From: Lysinibacillus fusiformis
Lineage (GTDB): Bacteria > Bacillota > Bacilli > Bacillales_A > Planococcaceae
Direction: 5' to 3'
Assembly: GCA_030027265.1 (NCBI GenBank)
Contig: JASENG010000028.1
Location: 1 to 37,011, forward strand
Length of the DNA stretch: 37,011 nt
The position numbers and the translations under genes are program-made. The notes below the pieces were generated by a model. The model made no database searches, was not told the DNA's origin, and worked only from the letters and a program-made list of their open reading frames with translations. Below, one piece after another: positions 1 through 8,232 of this stretch. The number at the start of each line of letters is the position of its first letter. Within the stretch, counting starts at the first letter, position 1.

Positions 1-1
1 A

Positions 2-33
2 TAAAAAAGGGCTGCCCTGTTTAAGGCAACCCT
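2..33 (-). terminator. Rho-independent terminator after the esterase gene
   Basis: Positions 8-16 and 25-33 form a 9-bp stem with one G-U pair. On the minus strand the stem is followed by a run of U (positions 2-8). It begins about 10 bases past the esterase stop codon and would end the monooxygenase-esterase transcript. Confidence 0.8.
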
Positions 34-43
34 CCCTTGCAAA

Positions 44-1000
44 TTATTTCGTTTGTACGGAAATTGTACGATTCAATGCATGTTTTACAGCATTGACATA
101 TTCCTGGTTTGTACGTTTGCTGATTTCAGCTTCTGGATTGACAATTTCATAAGCATGGAAGCCTCCGGGATATAAGTGGAACTCCACATCCACACCGGCT
201 TGAGCTAATTTAGTCACATAAGCTAGCGTTTCATCGCGGAATGGGTCTAGCTGACCTACACATGTATACGTATAAGGCAAGTTCTGAAGCTCTTCTACCG
301 ATGCTCTTGCAGGTGCGGCATAGATTGGCACATTTTCTTTGCCATTTTCGCCATTTAGATAGGCAGCCCAGCCTTTTTCGTTTAAATCATGATTCCAAAT
401 ATAATTGCCTGTAATTTCGTAGCTTGACGGTGTATTATTTCGGTCATCAATCATTGGATATAAAGGCATCTGGAAGCAGATTTCGGGACCTTTTCTGTCT
501 CTTGCAAGGAGCGCCAAGCTTGCTGTTAAGCCACCGCCTGCACTTAGTCCTGCAATCCCAACTCTTTTAGCATCCACCCCTAAGCTTCCTGCGTTATCTG
601 CCAACCATTGAAGAGCTGCATAGCAATCTTCAATAGGTGCTGGATATGGATGCTCCGGTACTAATCGATAATCCACGGAAACCACAACACAGCCTGCTTC
701 ATTCACAAATTGCTGGCATAACCCATCGTTTTCCTCAGGGGAACCTAATACATAGCCGCCTCCGTGAATCCATAAGAGACCGGCTAACTCTTCCGTTTTT
801 GATACCGGCTCATAGATTCGAAGGCGTAAATCATTGCCATCTGGTCCTTCAATGATCTTGTTTGTAATCGTGATGTTGGGATCTTGCGGCGCTAATGGTG
901 CTTGTGCCGCAGCAGCACGAGCAGCTTCATATTGATCTAGATCAAGCGCTGGAAATACATCTAAAATATCAACAAGCTCAGGATTTACACGATTTTTCAT
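44..1000 (-). CDS. Alpha/beta hydrolase, hormone-sensitive-lipase family esterase
   Basis: Predicted cytoplasmic carboxylesterase of 318 residues. Visible family marks are the oxyanion-hole HGGG at residues 79-82, the nucleophile elbow GLSAGG with Ser153, a probable catalytic Asp252 in GQLDPFRDE and His282 in GGFHAYE, which together form a complete triad. There is no signal peptide. I chose the ATG at 1000 because AAGGGGG lies 7-8 bases upstream; an in-frame ATG at 1027 lacks a good site. The gene follows the Baeyer-Villiger monooxygenase by 67 bases on the same strand. That enzyme makes esters from ketones, so the inferred job is hydrolysis of the ester product to an alcohol and an acid. Substrate size cannot be read from the sequence. 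Confidence 0.9.
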   Translation of the reverse strand: MKNRVNPELVDILDVFPALDLDQYEAARAAAAQAPLAPQDPNITITNKIIEGPDGNDLRLRIYEPVSKTEELAGLLWIHGGGYVLGSPEENDGLCQQFVNEAGCVVVSVDYRLVPEHPYPAPIEDCYAALQWLADNAGSLGVDAKRVGIAGLSAGGGLTASLALLARDRKGPEICFQMPLYPMIDDRNNTPSSYEITGNYIWNHDLNEKGWAAYLNGENGKENVPIYAAPARASVEELQNLPYTYTCVGQLDPFRDETLAYVTKLAQAGVDVEFHLYPGGFHAYEIVNPEAEISKRTNQEYVNAVKHALNRTISVQTK

Positions 1001-1040
1001 TAACAAATTCCCCCTTAGAATGTTCATTCATTTCAATTTA

Positions 1041-1054
1041 TTAAAGCGTTTTCA
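1041..1054. promoter_or_regulatory. Possible cre (CcpA) site between monooxygenase and esterase
   Basis: TTAAAGCGTTTTCA matches the 14-base cre pattern TGWAANCGNTNWCA at all but the second position. It lies between two genes of one transcript, so any effect would be as a roadblock or on an internal promoter. Weak on its own. Confidence 0.3.
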
Positions 1055-1067
1055 AATTATGCCGTTC

Positions 1068-2693
1068 TTATTGCAGAACCACATTGGCCTGTGCTTTTTC
1101 AAATGAAAATCCTTCGTAATTATTGTCAGCTACCTTATCACAAATCATTTTGTAATTATTTAAGCCGCCTACATAAATTACAAAGCCGCGTTGCGTTCCA
1201 TCAATATTCGCTCCTGTATACCAAGAATTTGTATGTGGGAATAATGTCGTATTCGCCAGGTCATCACATTCTTTTCCCCATTTCGCCTCGGACACTTTTT
1301 GTGCTTCAATGGTTTGCAATCCATTCGTTTCCAAATACTCGATGCAATGGTCAATCCAGTCCACATGCTGCTCGATTGCAGCCGGCATATTCGTTAATAC
1401 GGAAGGACTTTGCGGGCCAGTAATCATGAAGAAATTCGGGAAGTTTTCCATCGTCAAGCCAAGATAGGTTTTTACATCTCGTCCCTCTCCCCACTTCTCT
1501 TGAATCGTTTGGCCGTCTCTTCCTTGAATATCCATTTTCAAAAGAGAACCGGTCATTGCTTCATACCCTGTTGCGTAAATAATCACATCACACTCGATTG
1601 TGCCTTCACGTAATTTCACGCCATTTTCAGCAATGCTTTCAATCGGATTCTCTTTTATCGAGATTATATTCACATGATCCTCATTAAATATCTCATAGAA
1701 GTTCGTTCCGATAATTAATCGTTTTGTCGTAATATAATAATCAGGATGCAGCAATTGTGCTTTTTCTGGATCCTCGATAATTTCATCGATTTTATCGCGC
1801 ACATATTGAGAAACCACGAAGTTCGTTTCTTTACTCACCCCAGTATCCGTATAAACAGAACCTAGCGCAAGCCCGCCCGATTCCCACACATAGTCAAGGG
1901 TTTCCTTTTGCCCGGCTGCATCGAATTCGGTTGCCGATTTTCCGGTTGTGAACATACGAATACCGCCAGTTGTCGTTGTGAATGAATCACGGATGTCTTC
2001 GTAGTTTTCAATCGCCTGATCCTGTTCTTCTTTTGTTAATCTTTTGTTGCGGGCTTCGGCCACATAGTGAGGTGTACGCATTAACAAGGTTAGTTCCTTT
2101 GCTTCTTTGGCAATCTCCGGCATGGCTTGTACACCACTGGAACCATTTCCGATGATGACGACCCTTTTACCTGTTAAATCGACTTTTTCATGGGGCCAAC
2201 GTCCTGTATGATATTGCTCGCCTTTGAAGCTTTGCGTCCCCTCAAAAGGAGGGATATTCGTTGTGGATAAACACCCAACGCCACTGATGAAGTATTTCGC
2301 AACAAAGGTTTCGTCTGTATCTGTTTGAATCTCCCATTGCTTTCTATCATTATGAAAGCTTGCTTTTGTCACCCGCGTTTTAAATTGAATATCTGGGCGT
2401 AAATCCAGTTCGTCCGCCACAAAATTTAAGTACTCCAAAATCTCGGGCTGCGAGGCATAGCGATCCTTCCAGCGCCATTTTTTATAAAGTTCTTCCGAGA
2501 ATGTAAAATTGTAATAGATTGAATCCGAGTCACACTTCGCCCCAGGATAGCGGCTCCAATACCATACTCCACCAACACCATCAGCAGCTTCAATCACTTT
2601 TACCGATAAACCGCGCTCTCGCAGCCTATGCAACATATATAGTCCTGCAAAACCAGCCCCAATAACGACTGCATCATATTTCTTTTCTCCCAT
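1068..2693 (-). CDS. Baeyer-Villiger type flavin monooxygenase
   Basis: FAD- and NADPH-dependent monooxygenase of 541 residues. The first Rossmann motif GAGFAG is at residues 12-17 (FAD). The Baeyer-Villiger fingerprint FxGxxxHxxxWP is complete (F156, G158, H162, W166, P167). The second Rossmann motif GNGSSG is at 182-187 (NADPH). Length and motif order fit the cyclohexanone/phenylacetone monooxygenase group, which inserts oxygen next to a ketone carbonyl to give an ester or lactone. The ATG at 2693 is preceded by AAGGGGG at 7-8 bases, so the 16-residue longer form from 2741 is unlikely. The esterase follows downstream and a LuxR-type regulator is divergent. The natural ketone is unknown. Confidence 0.92.
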   Translation of the reverse strand: MGEKKYDAVVIGAGFAGLYMLHRLRERGLSVKVIEAADGVGGVWYWSRYPGAKCDSDSIYYNFTFSEELYKKWRWKDRYASQPEILEYLNFVADELDLRPDIQFKTRVTKASFHNDRKQWEIQTDTDETFVAKYFISGVGCLSTTNIPPFEGTQSFKGEQYHTGRWPHEKVDLTGKRVVIIGNGSSGVQAMPEIAKEAKELTLLMRTPHYVAEARNKRLTKEEQDQAIENYEDIRDSFTTTTGGIRMFTTGKSATEFDAAGQKETLDYVWESGGLALGSVYTDTGVSKETNFVVSQYVRDKIDEIIEDPEKAQLLHPDYYITTKRLIIGTNFYEIFNEDHVNIISIKENPIESIAENGVKLREGTIECDVIIYATGYEAMTGSLLKMDIQGRDGQTIQEKWGEGRDVKTYLGLTMENFPNFFMITGPQSPSVLTNMPAAIEQHVDWIDHCIEYLETNGLQTIEAQKVSEAKWGKECDDLANTTLFPHTNSWYTGANIDGTQRGFVIYVGGLNNYKMICDKVADNNYEGFSFEKAQANVVLQ

Positions 2694-2966
2694 AATATTC
2701 CCCCTTATATGTTCGAAAGATTTGTAGGTACCTTCTCCCAAAATGGCAACTGATTGCTTGTTGGTGATAAAACGCTTACATTCTCCTGCACCCTTTCATT
2801 TCCAGACATGGCTACTTTCGTATGCCACTTCATCTTACCAACCATTGATCGTCCAAAACATTCCTTCTTTTAGCTAATCCAGATATTATAAATCGGATAA
2901 TATTTTGAAACTATTACTACTTTTTAGATTAGGAGAAACATATATATAATGAAAGGAGTGATTGCT
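2694..2966. other. Divergent control region between monooxygenase and LuxR-type gene
   Basis: This 273-base gap must hold both promoters; I cannot assign convincing -35/-10 pairs. Two elements stand out. A near-palindrome at 2809-2827 has arms TGGCTAC and GTATGCCA around TTTC. A partial cre-like match at 2767-2780 fits 12 of 14 positions and lies about 75 bases upstream of the monooxygenase start. A GAAAGGAGTG ribosome binding site precedes the ATG at 2967. Confidence 0.4.
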
Positions 2967-3656
2967 ATGCAAATATCTGCTTGGGAACTAGAAGAAAAAC
3001 TATCAAATTGTGTTCACTTACACACGCAGGAAGAAAAAATTTGTCATATTCTCTTTGTATTAGATGAACTAGCCTTTTGCGATGCCATTTCGTTTTTCCG
3101 TTACAGTCCCATCGGTTATGTAGGGGAAGGGATTGCAGGCTTGCAGGATGGACAGCTTCAATCCCTTTCTTATATTAGAGACGATCTTCGCGCTTTGCCG
3201 ATTGTTAAAAATGCCGTTGAAAAACGCAAAACGCTTCTTTATGAAGGAAAGGAAATCATCACCCTCATGTCAAGCCGTTATCATCGCAGTGTCCCATTGA
3301 AAGCCCTACTCGTTATTCCCATTGTTGTCAATAACATGACCATTGCCTATATATGCTGCGAGTTTATAAAAAGCCTTGGCCACTTCAACACCCAAGAACT
3401 GGAGCAATTCACTCTATTTGGCCGGTTGATCGGCGAGCTATTCATTCAGCCGCAAACAATGGCCCATCCGAAACTAAGTCCTCGCGAAAACCAAGTTTTG
3501 AGAGCGCTTGCAAATGGATTATCGACAAAAGAACTTACGAACCTCCTCTCGTTAAGCGAGGCCACTGTCAAACAATACATTAAATCCGTTCTGGTTAAAT
3601 TAGGGGCAAAGAATCGCACCCATGCTGTGTCAATCTATCTCGGACAGAACCTATAA
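2967..3656 (+). CDS. LuxR-family transcriptional regulator with N-terminal sensor-like domain
   Basis: Protein of 229 residues. The last ~60 residues form a GerE/LuxR helix-turn-helix: LSPRENQVL, then GLSTKEL, then SEATVKQYI and VLVKLGAKNRTHAV, with the usual conserved positions. The first ~150 residues resemble a GAF-like sensor fold by general character (alternating strands and helices, no membrane segment), but I do not recognise a named ligand domain. There is no receiver-type phospho-acceptor motif, so it is probably not a classical response regulator. ATG 2967 is chosen over 2949 because AAAGGAGTG sits 7 bases before it. It is divergent from the monooxygenase-esterase pair, and control of that pair is inferred from position only. 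Confidence 0.85.
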   Translation: MQISAWELEEKLSNCVHLHTQEEKICHILFVLDELAFCDAISFFRYSPIGYVGEGIAGLQDGQLQSLSYIRDDLRALPIVKNAVEKRKTLLYEGKEIITLMSSRYHRSVPLKALLVIPIVVNNMTIAYICCEFIKSLGHFNTQELEQFTLFGRLIGELFIQPQTMAHPKLSPRENQVLRALANGLSTKELTNLLSLSEATVKQYIKSVLVKLGAKNRTHAVSIYLGQNL

Positions 3657-3691
3657 ATACACATCATTTTGATTGGCCCCTCATCTATCCA

Positions 3692-3734
3692 TAAAAAAAT
3701 CCGTCCGTTAATAATTCTACTAACAGACGGATTT
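3692..3734 (-). terminator. Terminator of the amino-acid ABC operon
   Basis: Arms at 3697-3710 and 3721-3734 pair over 14 bases with one mismatch, around a 10-base loop. A run of seven U follows on the minus strand (3693-3699). On plus the tail is not U-rich, so it serves mainly the ATPase gene ending at 3768. It may also weakly stop the LuxR-type gene. Confidence 0.8.
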
Positions 3735-3767
3735 GTAATCTTCTATCTCTATCATTTCACTGAAAAT

Positions 3768-4484
3768 TTATAGAACTTTTTCCAAAAATTCTTTGGCGCG
3801 TGCAGATTTAGGGGCCGTGAAGAATTGTTCCGGTGCTGCATCTTCCACTAACGTTCCGCCTTCAAGGAAAAGGATGCGATCTGCCACTTCTTTTGCAAAC
3901 CCCATTTCGTGCGTCACAATAATCATGGTCATCCCGGATTCCGCCAAGTTTTTCATAACAGCCAGAACCTCTTTTACCATTTCAGGGTCAAGTGCAGAAG
4001 TCGGTTCATCGAAGAGCATCACGCTTGGATTCATTGCCAAGGCGCGAGCTATGGCGACACGTTGTTTTTGCCCGCCGGATAAACGGTTCGGATATTCGTC
4101 CCGTTTTTCAAACAAACCAACTTTTTTCAATAATTCTTCTGCTGTTTTTTTCGCTGCCTCTTTTGAAATCCCTTTGACTGTAATCGGTGCATAGATTAGA
4201 TTTTCAAGGACGGTTTTATGAGGGAATAAGTGAAAATGCTGGAATACCATGCCTAGATTTTCACGTACTTTCATGATATTTTTCTCGGTAATAACTGTAC
4301 CGCCAACGGAAATTTGTCCGCTTGTAGGTTCTTCTAATCGATTGATGCAGCGCAGGAAAGTAGATTTGCCCGATCCGGAAGGTCCAATTACCGCGATGAC
4401 TTCTTTCTCTTTTATTTCAGTAGATATTCCTTTAAGGACTTCGTTTTTCCCATAGGTTTTGTGTAAATTCTCGACTTTAATCAC
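3768..4484 (-). CDS. Polar amino-acid ABC transporter, ATP-binding protein
   Basis: ATPase of 238 residues, typical of the GlnQ/ArtM/TcyC group. Walker [10 protein letters not shown] is at residues 34-42, the signature [15 protein letters not shown] is near 135-150, Walker B with [10 protein letters not shown] is near 158-167, and the H-loop IVTHEM follows. The length is normal for the family. Its start overlaps the end of the permease gene by 8 bases, so the two are translationally coupled. It powers uptake by the permease at 4477-5133 with the lipoprotein at 5219-6025. The amino acid transported cannot be decided from the ATPase. Confidence 0.93.
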   Translation of the reverse strand: MIKVENLHKTYGKNEVLKGISTEIKEKEVIAVIGPSGSGKSTFLRCINRLEEPTSGQISVGGTVITEKNIMKVRENLGMVFQHFHLFPHKTVLENLIYAPITVKGISKEAAKKTAEELLKKVGLFEKRDEYPNRLSGGQKQRVAIARALAMNPSVMLFDEPTSALDPEMVKEVLAVMKNLAESGMTMIIVTHEMGFAKEVADRILFLEGGTLVEDAAPEQFFTAPKSARAKEFLEKVL

Positions 4485-5133
4485 TGCGTCTCATCCTCTT
4501 TTCCATCATTTTTCCAAGGAAGGTTAATACGAGTGTCATTACATAGTAAATTACACCTGCGATCAATAACGGTTCAAGATATTGGAAGGTATCTCCACCT
4601 ACTATAAATGCTCGACGCATAATATCTAAAGCGCCTATAACCGTCACAATTGCTGATTCCTTATTTAAGGTAATAAATTCATTCATGAGGGATGGCAAAA
4701 TATTTTTGATGGCCTGTGGTAAAATAATATCCTTCATCATCTTGCTGTAAGGAACACCAAGCGCTTTTGCTGCCTCTTGCTGCCCTTTATCGACCGCATT
4801 GATGCCTGCGCGAATAATTTCAGAAACATAGGCAGCCGAGTTCAGACCAAAACCAAGTATGGCAGCAGGCATCGGATCAATATTAAATCCGATCATTTGC
4901 GGCATCGCATAGTAAATAATCATTAACTGCAGTACGAGCGGTGTACCGCGGAAAATAGATGTATAAAATTCGGCAAACCATTTTAAAGGCTTGATTGTTC
5001 CGATTTTGCAAAGCGCTAGTAAGATACCCAGCACAAGTCCGATAATTGTAGCAAAAATAACAATCTGCAGGGTAACGCCTATCCCTTCTAAGATGTAAGG
5101 AATAGAGGGAGTTACACGACTGAAATCAAACAT
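4477..5133 (-). CDS. Polar amino-acid ABC transporter, permease
   Basis: Membrane protein of 218 residues of the HisM/GlnP type with about five hydrophobic segments. The EAA loop is visible as [22 protein letters not shown], about 70 residues from the C-terminus. Only one permease gene is present, so a homodimer is expected. The start ATG is preceded by GAAAGGAGG. It lies between the binding protein, with an 85-base gap holding a hairpin, and the ATPase, with an 8-base overlap. Confidence 0.92.
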   Translation of the reverse strand: MFDFSRVTPSIPYILEGIGVTLQIVIFATIIGLVLGILLALCKIGTIKPLKWFAEFYTSIFRGTPLVLQLMIIYYAMPQMIGFNIDPMPAAILGFGLNSAAYVSEIIRAGINAVDKGQQEAAKALGVPYSKMMKDIILPQAIKNILPSLMNEFITLNKESAIVTVIGALDIMRRAFIVGGDTFQYLEPLLIAGVIYYVMTLVLTFLGKMMEKRMRRSD

Positions 5134-5184
5134 CGCAAGCCCTCCTTTCTATATACTGTAATTTTTTTGATAAGAATATAAACA

Positions 5185-5209
5185 CGTCATTCAGTCAAAC
5201 TGAATGACG
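5185..5209 (-). terminator. Intercistronic hairpin after the amino-acid binding protein gene
   Basis: A perfect 11-bp stem (5185-5195 with 5199-5209) and a 3-base loop lie 9 bases past the binding-protein stop. No strong U-run follows. It is therefore more likely an mRNA-stabilising or partial-termination element that raises binding protein over permease. A similar element sits after the peptide-binding protein at 19299-19323. Confidence 0.6.
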
Positions 5210-5218
5210 CTTAGTGTA

Positions 5219-6025
5219 TTATTCAACAACGAACCATTTTTTCTTAAGCTCTTCGATTTTTCCTTCATCAATCAGCTCTTGAATCACTCCATCGAATTCA
5301 GCTTTTAATGTACTTCCTTCTTGGAATACAACTGCTTTATAATCAGGATCTTCCACTTCGATTGGGAAAGCGGCTAAATCATCGTTTTGGCTTAAATAAT
5401 TTTCGGAAACGATATTTTCGATTACCGCCCCGTCAAGACGTCCGTTTTTCATTTCTTGAATAAGCTGTGGAATTAAGTCACGGCTTTCAACTGTAAACCC
5501 GTTTTCAGCAGCAAATTCTTTCGCTAAATCTTCTTGGATAGAAGAAACTTGCGCCCCAACAACTTTACCTTTTAAATCTTCCATAGACTTAATATTGCTT
5601 TCTTTTAGAGATACCATATATTGCTCTGTTTCATAGTAAGGATTTGAGAAATCAACTACTTGATCACGTTCTTCAGTCGGTGTCATACCCGAAATGACAA
5701 AATCGAATTTATCTGCTTGAAGCCCAGGGATTAAACTGTTGAAATCGCTGTTTGTAAATTGCAATTTATAGCCTAGACGGTCAGCTATCATTGTTGCCAA
5801 CTCAATATCAAACCCAATAATTTCTTCGCTTACTTTTGTATCAACAAACTCGAATGGTGCATAATCTGCCGATGTCCCAACACGCAATACTTTTGCTTCC
5901 TCTGAAGTCGAATCGGAACCTTCATCCGGCGCTGAACCTGTTGATGTTTCTTTTTCAGCTGTACCGCAAGCTGCTAAAATACCAATCACTAAAACTAGCA
6001 TAAATAAAAATAGTTTATTCTTCAT
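5219..6025 (-). CDS. Polar amino-acid ABC transporter, substrate-binding lipoprotein
   Basis: Protein of 268 residues. It has a lipoprotein signal peptide with lipobox LAAC and the lipidated Cys20, then a Ser/Thr/Glu-rich linker, then a family-3 solute-binding domain. Recognisable blocks are LRVGTSADYAPFEF, GFDIELA and DFVISGMTPTEER, the last carrying the Arg that usually contacts the amino-acid carboxylate. It is anchored outside the membrane and delivers substrate to the permease. The start has AAAGGAG upstream. The neighbouring aminotransferase and the ArgR-like box suggest a basic amino acid or a relative, but that is inference. Confidence 0.93.
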   Translation of the reverse strand: MKNKLFLFMLVLVIGILAACGTAEKETSTGSAPDEGSDSTSEEAKVLRVGTSADYAPFEFVDTKVSEEIIGFDIELATMIADRLGYKLQFTNSDFNSLIPGLQADKFDFVISGMTPTEERDQVVDFSNPYYETEQYMVSLKESNIKSMEDLKGKVVGAQVSSIQEDLAKEFAAENGFTVESRDLIPQLIQEMKNGRLDGAVIENIVSENYLSQNDDLAAFPIEVEDPDYKAVVFQEGSTLKAEFDGVIQELIDEGKIEELKKKWFVVE

Positions 6026-6051
6026 TGTTATAACTCTCCTTTATGAATGTT

Positions 6052-7359
6052 CTATTGTTGTTCTTCCAAATATCTTTGAATCGCTTTTTCAAGCATGACT
6101 AAGCCATCATCTATTTGTTCTTTGGTAATTGTCAGCGGCGGAATCATGCGGATGACTTCTCCGACATTCCCGCATAGATAGAACAGGACGCCTTCTTCTA
6201 ATGCATAATCGAGAATTTTCATCACAGCTTGTCCATCAAGTTCGCCAGTTTTTGGATTTGAAATTTCAATCCCGATCATTAAACCTGCTGAACGGACATC
6301 ACTGATGATTGGATATTTCTCTTTTAGCTGCAGCAGCTGCTCCCTTGCATAGGCACCAACGACTTTCGAATTTTCCACGAGGTTTTCTTCATGAAAGATT
6401 TCCAGTGTTGTCAGTGCAACAGAACAAGCAATTGGGTTCCCACCGAATGTGGTACCGTGCATACCTAATGGCCATTTTTGCATTAATTCCTTGGAAGCAA
6501 CAGTGGCGCTTAGCGGCAAACCGGAAGCAATGCCTTTTGCAATCGCCATAATATCAGGCGTTACCCCAAAATATTGTGCCGCAAACCATTCCCCAGTTCG
6601 TCCAAAGCCTGTTTGAACCTCGTCGAAGATTAATAGGATGCCGTGTTCATCACAGATTTCGCGCACTTTTTTCACCCATGCTTTCGGAGGAATAATATAG
6701 CCGCCCTCTCCAAGAACCGGCTCCATAATGACACAGGCTACTTCTTCAGGCGTCACCTGGTGCTTGAATAAACGGTTGAAGTCTTTTTCAAGCTGTTCCA
6801 CACAGTAAGCCTCTTGGTCCGCGCCTTCTGGGCAGCTTTTAGTGTCTGCATATGGGATTTGATAGGATAAATGCGATGGCTGCAAGTATTTTCTATATTT
6901 ACTTTTTGAAGTAGTAACCCCTAATGCCCCCATCGAACGTCCGTGGAAACAGCCCGTGAATGATACGACATAGGGACGTTTCGTTACAAACTTCGCAAGT
7001 TTTAATGCTCCTTCGATTGCTTCAGTACCGCTATTTGCAAAGAAAAAGCAATCCAGATCCCCTGGCAGTACTTTCCCCAATTCTTCGGATAATCTTAAAA
7101 TGGATTCGTACATTATCACACCAGAAGGACCGTGCACAAGCTGATCGGCAGCATCTTTAATACTTTGAACAATTTTGGGATGGCGATGTCCAGTGTTTGT
7201 AACGGCAATGCCGGATGTAAAATCTAAATACTGTTTTCCATCTGCGCCATAGTAATAGCACCCTTCTTCTTTCACAACTGGAATATTCGGATGATCTTTT
7301 GCCATGCTTGGCGCTAGATAATTTCCCATCTCATCGTATAAATCAAGCCAGCTATTCAA
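6052..7359 (-). CDS. Class-III PLP aminotransferase (4-aminobutyrate/ornithine type)
   Basis: Cytoplasmic transaminase of 435 residues. The PLP-binding Lys275 is in the IAKGIASG block, the ring-nitrogen Asp246 is in [12 protein letters not shown], and the phosphate cup is NSGTEA at 109-114. Length and motifs fit the GabT/acetylornithine aminotransferase family, which moves a terminal amino group to 2-oxoglutarate or pyruvate. It is the first gene of the operon, 26 bases before the binding-protein gene. The importer and this enzyme therefore probably bring in and degrade the same omega-amino acid. Substrate choice among GABA, ornithine, lysine and beta-amino acids cannot be made from sequence alone. 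The ribosome site AAAGAGGG is about 12 bases from the ATG, rather far. Confidence 0.9.
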   Translation of the reverse strand: MNSWLDLYDEMGNYLAPSMAKDHPNIPVVKEEGCYYYGADGKQYLDFTSGIAVTNTGHRHPKIVQSIKDAADQLVHGPSGVIMYESILRLSEELGKVLPGDLDCFFFANSGTEAIEGALKLAKFVTKRPYVVSFTGCFHGRSMGALGVTTSKSKYRKYLQPSHLSYQIPYADTKSCPEGADQEAYCVEQLEKDFNRLFKHQVTPEEVACVIMEPVLGEGGYIIPPKAWVKKVREICDEHGILLIFDEVQTGFGRTGEWFAAQYFGVTPDIMAIAKGIASGLPLSATVASKELMQKWPLGMHGTTFGGNPIACSVALTTLEIFHEENLVENSKVVGAYAREQLLQLKEKYPIISDVRSAGLMIGIEISNPKTGELDGQAVMKILDYALEEGVLFYLCGNVGEVIRMIPPLTITKEQIDDGLVMLEKAIQRYLEEQQ

Positions 7360-7454
7360 GTTCTGTTCCCTCTTTCTAAGTTGTATATTTCTTTAAAATA
7401 TTATTCTTTTTATATATTTCAAAAGTTTCAACATTTATATATATTACTACCTAC

Positions 7455-7468
7455 TGCATAATTATGCA
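7455..7468. promoter_or_regulatory. ArgR/AhrC box-like palindrome
   Basis: TGCATAATTATGCA is a perfect 14-base palindrome, 96-109 bases upstream of the aminotransferase start. From memory it agrees with the ARG-box pattern described in bacilli and streptomycetes, TGCAT-RWWY-ATGCA. ArgR/AhrC control would fit a transporter plus omega-aminotransferase operon. No second box is obvious, and paired boxes are usual. Confidence 0.4.
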
Positions 7469-7719
7469 ATGGTATTTTTTAAAGAAAATCGCTTTATATT
7501 GAGAAAAATACAGCATTTGTTCCAGGGAATAACATTCTGAATTTTATAAAAATTTATTCAGATGAAGTTTAATGCAATTATATATGGGAATAATTTCTAA
7601 TTTAACTTTCCCTTAATAAAATCTTCTATTAACTGTTTAAGAATTCATACTTAATATAATTTTTTCCAAAAGTTAGAAATTATTTTTGGTTTATCAATCC
7701 CAATTTACGGTGATGAACC

Positions 7720-7909
7720 AAATAAACGGAGTGTTTCCGTTTATTTGCATTTCACTGCTTGTTTCAAGGGAAATAAAGTTAGTTTTTCCGGTTATTCATA
7801 CAAAACTCCTTTATTTTCATCCTTTTCGAGTCAATAGGCGGAATTTTTCCTCTTATTTAAACCTTTTTTACTTTCATTTTCTAAATAAGCGGAATTTATC
7901 AGCTTATTA
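7720..7909. repeat. Array of four degenerate palindromic repeats
   Basis: Four ~27-base units at 7720-7746, 7771-7797, 7832-7858 and 7883-7909 derive from arms AAATAAGCGGA and TCCGCTTATTT around a short centre. They start 51, 61 and 51 bases apart. The spacers are pyrimidine-rich and partly alike, with CTTT..TTTCATTTTC-like stretches. Unit 1 keeps both arms best, and the others have compensating and non-compensating changes. This resembles a decayed intergenic repeat family rather than CRISPR, because the spacers are not unique. Confidence 0.65.
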
Positions 7910-7930
7910 TTTCTACATATCTTAGGTGTG

Positions 7931-8092
7931 ATGATTATGTTTGCGGCTGTTGGCATTACTTTAGCAGGAATGATTGGAATGCTTTTTGCTAAGGAGACAA
8001 ATACCTTAAGAATCTGGGCTAAAGTCACAGTTAAAATGGATGAATTTCTTCCTTTTAGATTAGCAATAGATAAAAGCAGAATTACAAATTAG
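7931..8092 (+). pseudogene. Possible C-terminal remnant of an MFS transporter
   Basis: A 53-codon frame reads MIMFAAVGITLAGMIGMLFA followed by KETNTL and a short charged tail. A last hydrophobic helix, then FAKET, then a short cytoplasmic tail is the usual ending of major-facilitator transporters of the ProP/sugar type. The frame continues open 15 codons upstream, also hydrophobic, and then meets a stop inside the palindromic repeat array, so the rest of the gene is gone. AGGTG lies 8 bases before the ATG at 7937, so expression as a small membrane peptide is not excluded. Confidence 0.4.
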
Positions 8093-8176
8093 ATAAACAT
8101 AACTTAACTAGAATAGGGCAAGTTGACGAGGGCATCTTTGTTGGATTACCTTTAAAACTGATCCTTTTTTATCCGC

Positions 8177-8210
8177 TAAAAAGGGAACCCAAAGTTAAAC
8201 TGGGTTCCCT
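8177..8210 (-). terminator. Terminator of the siderophore transport operon
   Basis: Arms AGGGAACCCA (8182-8191) and TGGGTTCCCT (8201-8210) pair perfectly. On the minus strand the stem is followed by UUUUUA. It lies just past the ATPase stop at 8233. Confidence 0.85.
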
Positions 8211-8232
8211 CTTTATTTAGAAAAAAATAGGA

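Larger units (their letters stand above)
7360..8232. other. Long intergenic region between aminotransferase and siderophore operons
   Basis: This 873-base, very AT-rich stretch has no convincing intact gene. It holds an ArgR-box-like palindrome (7455-7468), a weak inverted repeat CTGAAT/ATTCAG (7538-7561), four degenerate palindromic units (7720-7909), a possible MFS transporter remnant (7931-8092) and the terminator of the siderophore operon (8177-8210). A 65-codon minus-strand frame at 7831-8028 runs through the repeats and looks accidental. Confidence 0.6.

Noticed and set aside
2809..2827. Sigma-54 (-24/-12) promoter before the monooxygenase
   Set aside because: GTGGCA is present on minus but the downstream GC element is two bases out of register, and no sigma-54 activator is nearby.
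7720..7909. CRISPR-like regular repeats
   Set aside because: Units are degenerate palindromes with similar spacers, and no cas genes are present.
7831..8028. 65-codon minus-strand frame
   Set aside because: It runs through the palindromic repeats and opposite a more protein-like plus frame, and lacks a ribosome site.
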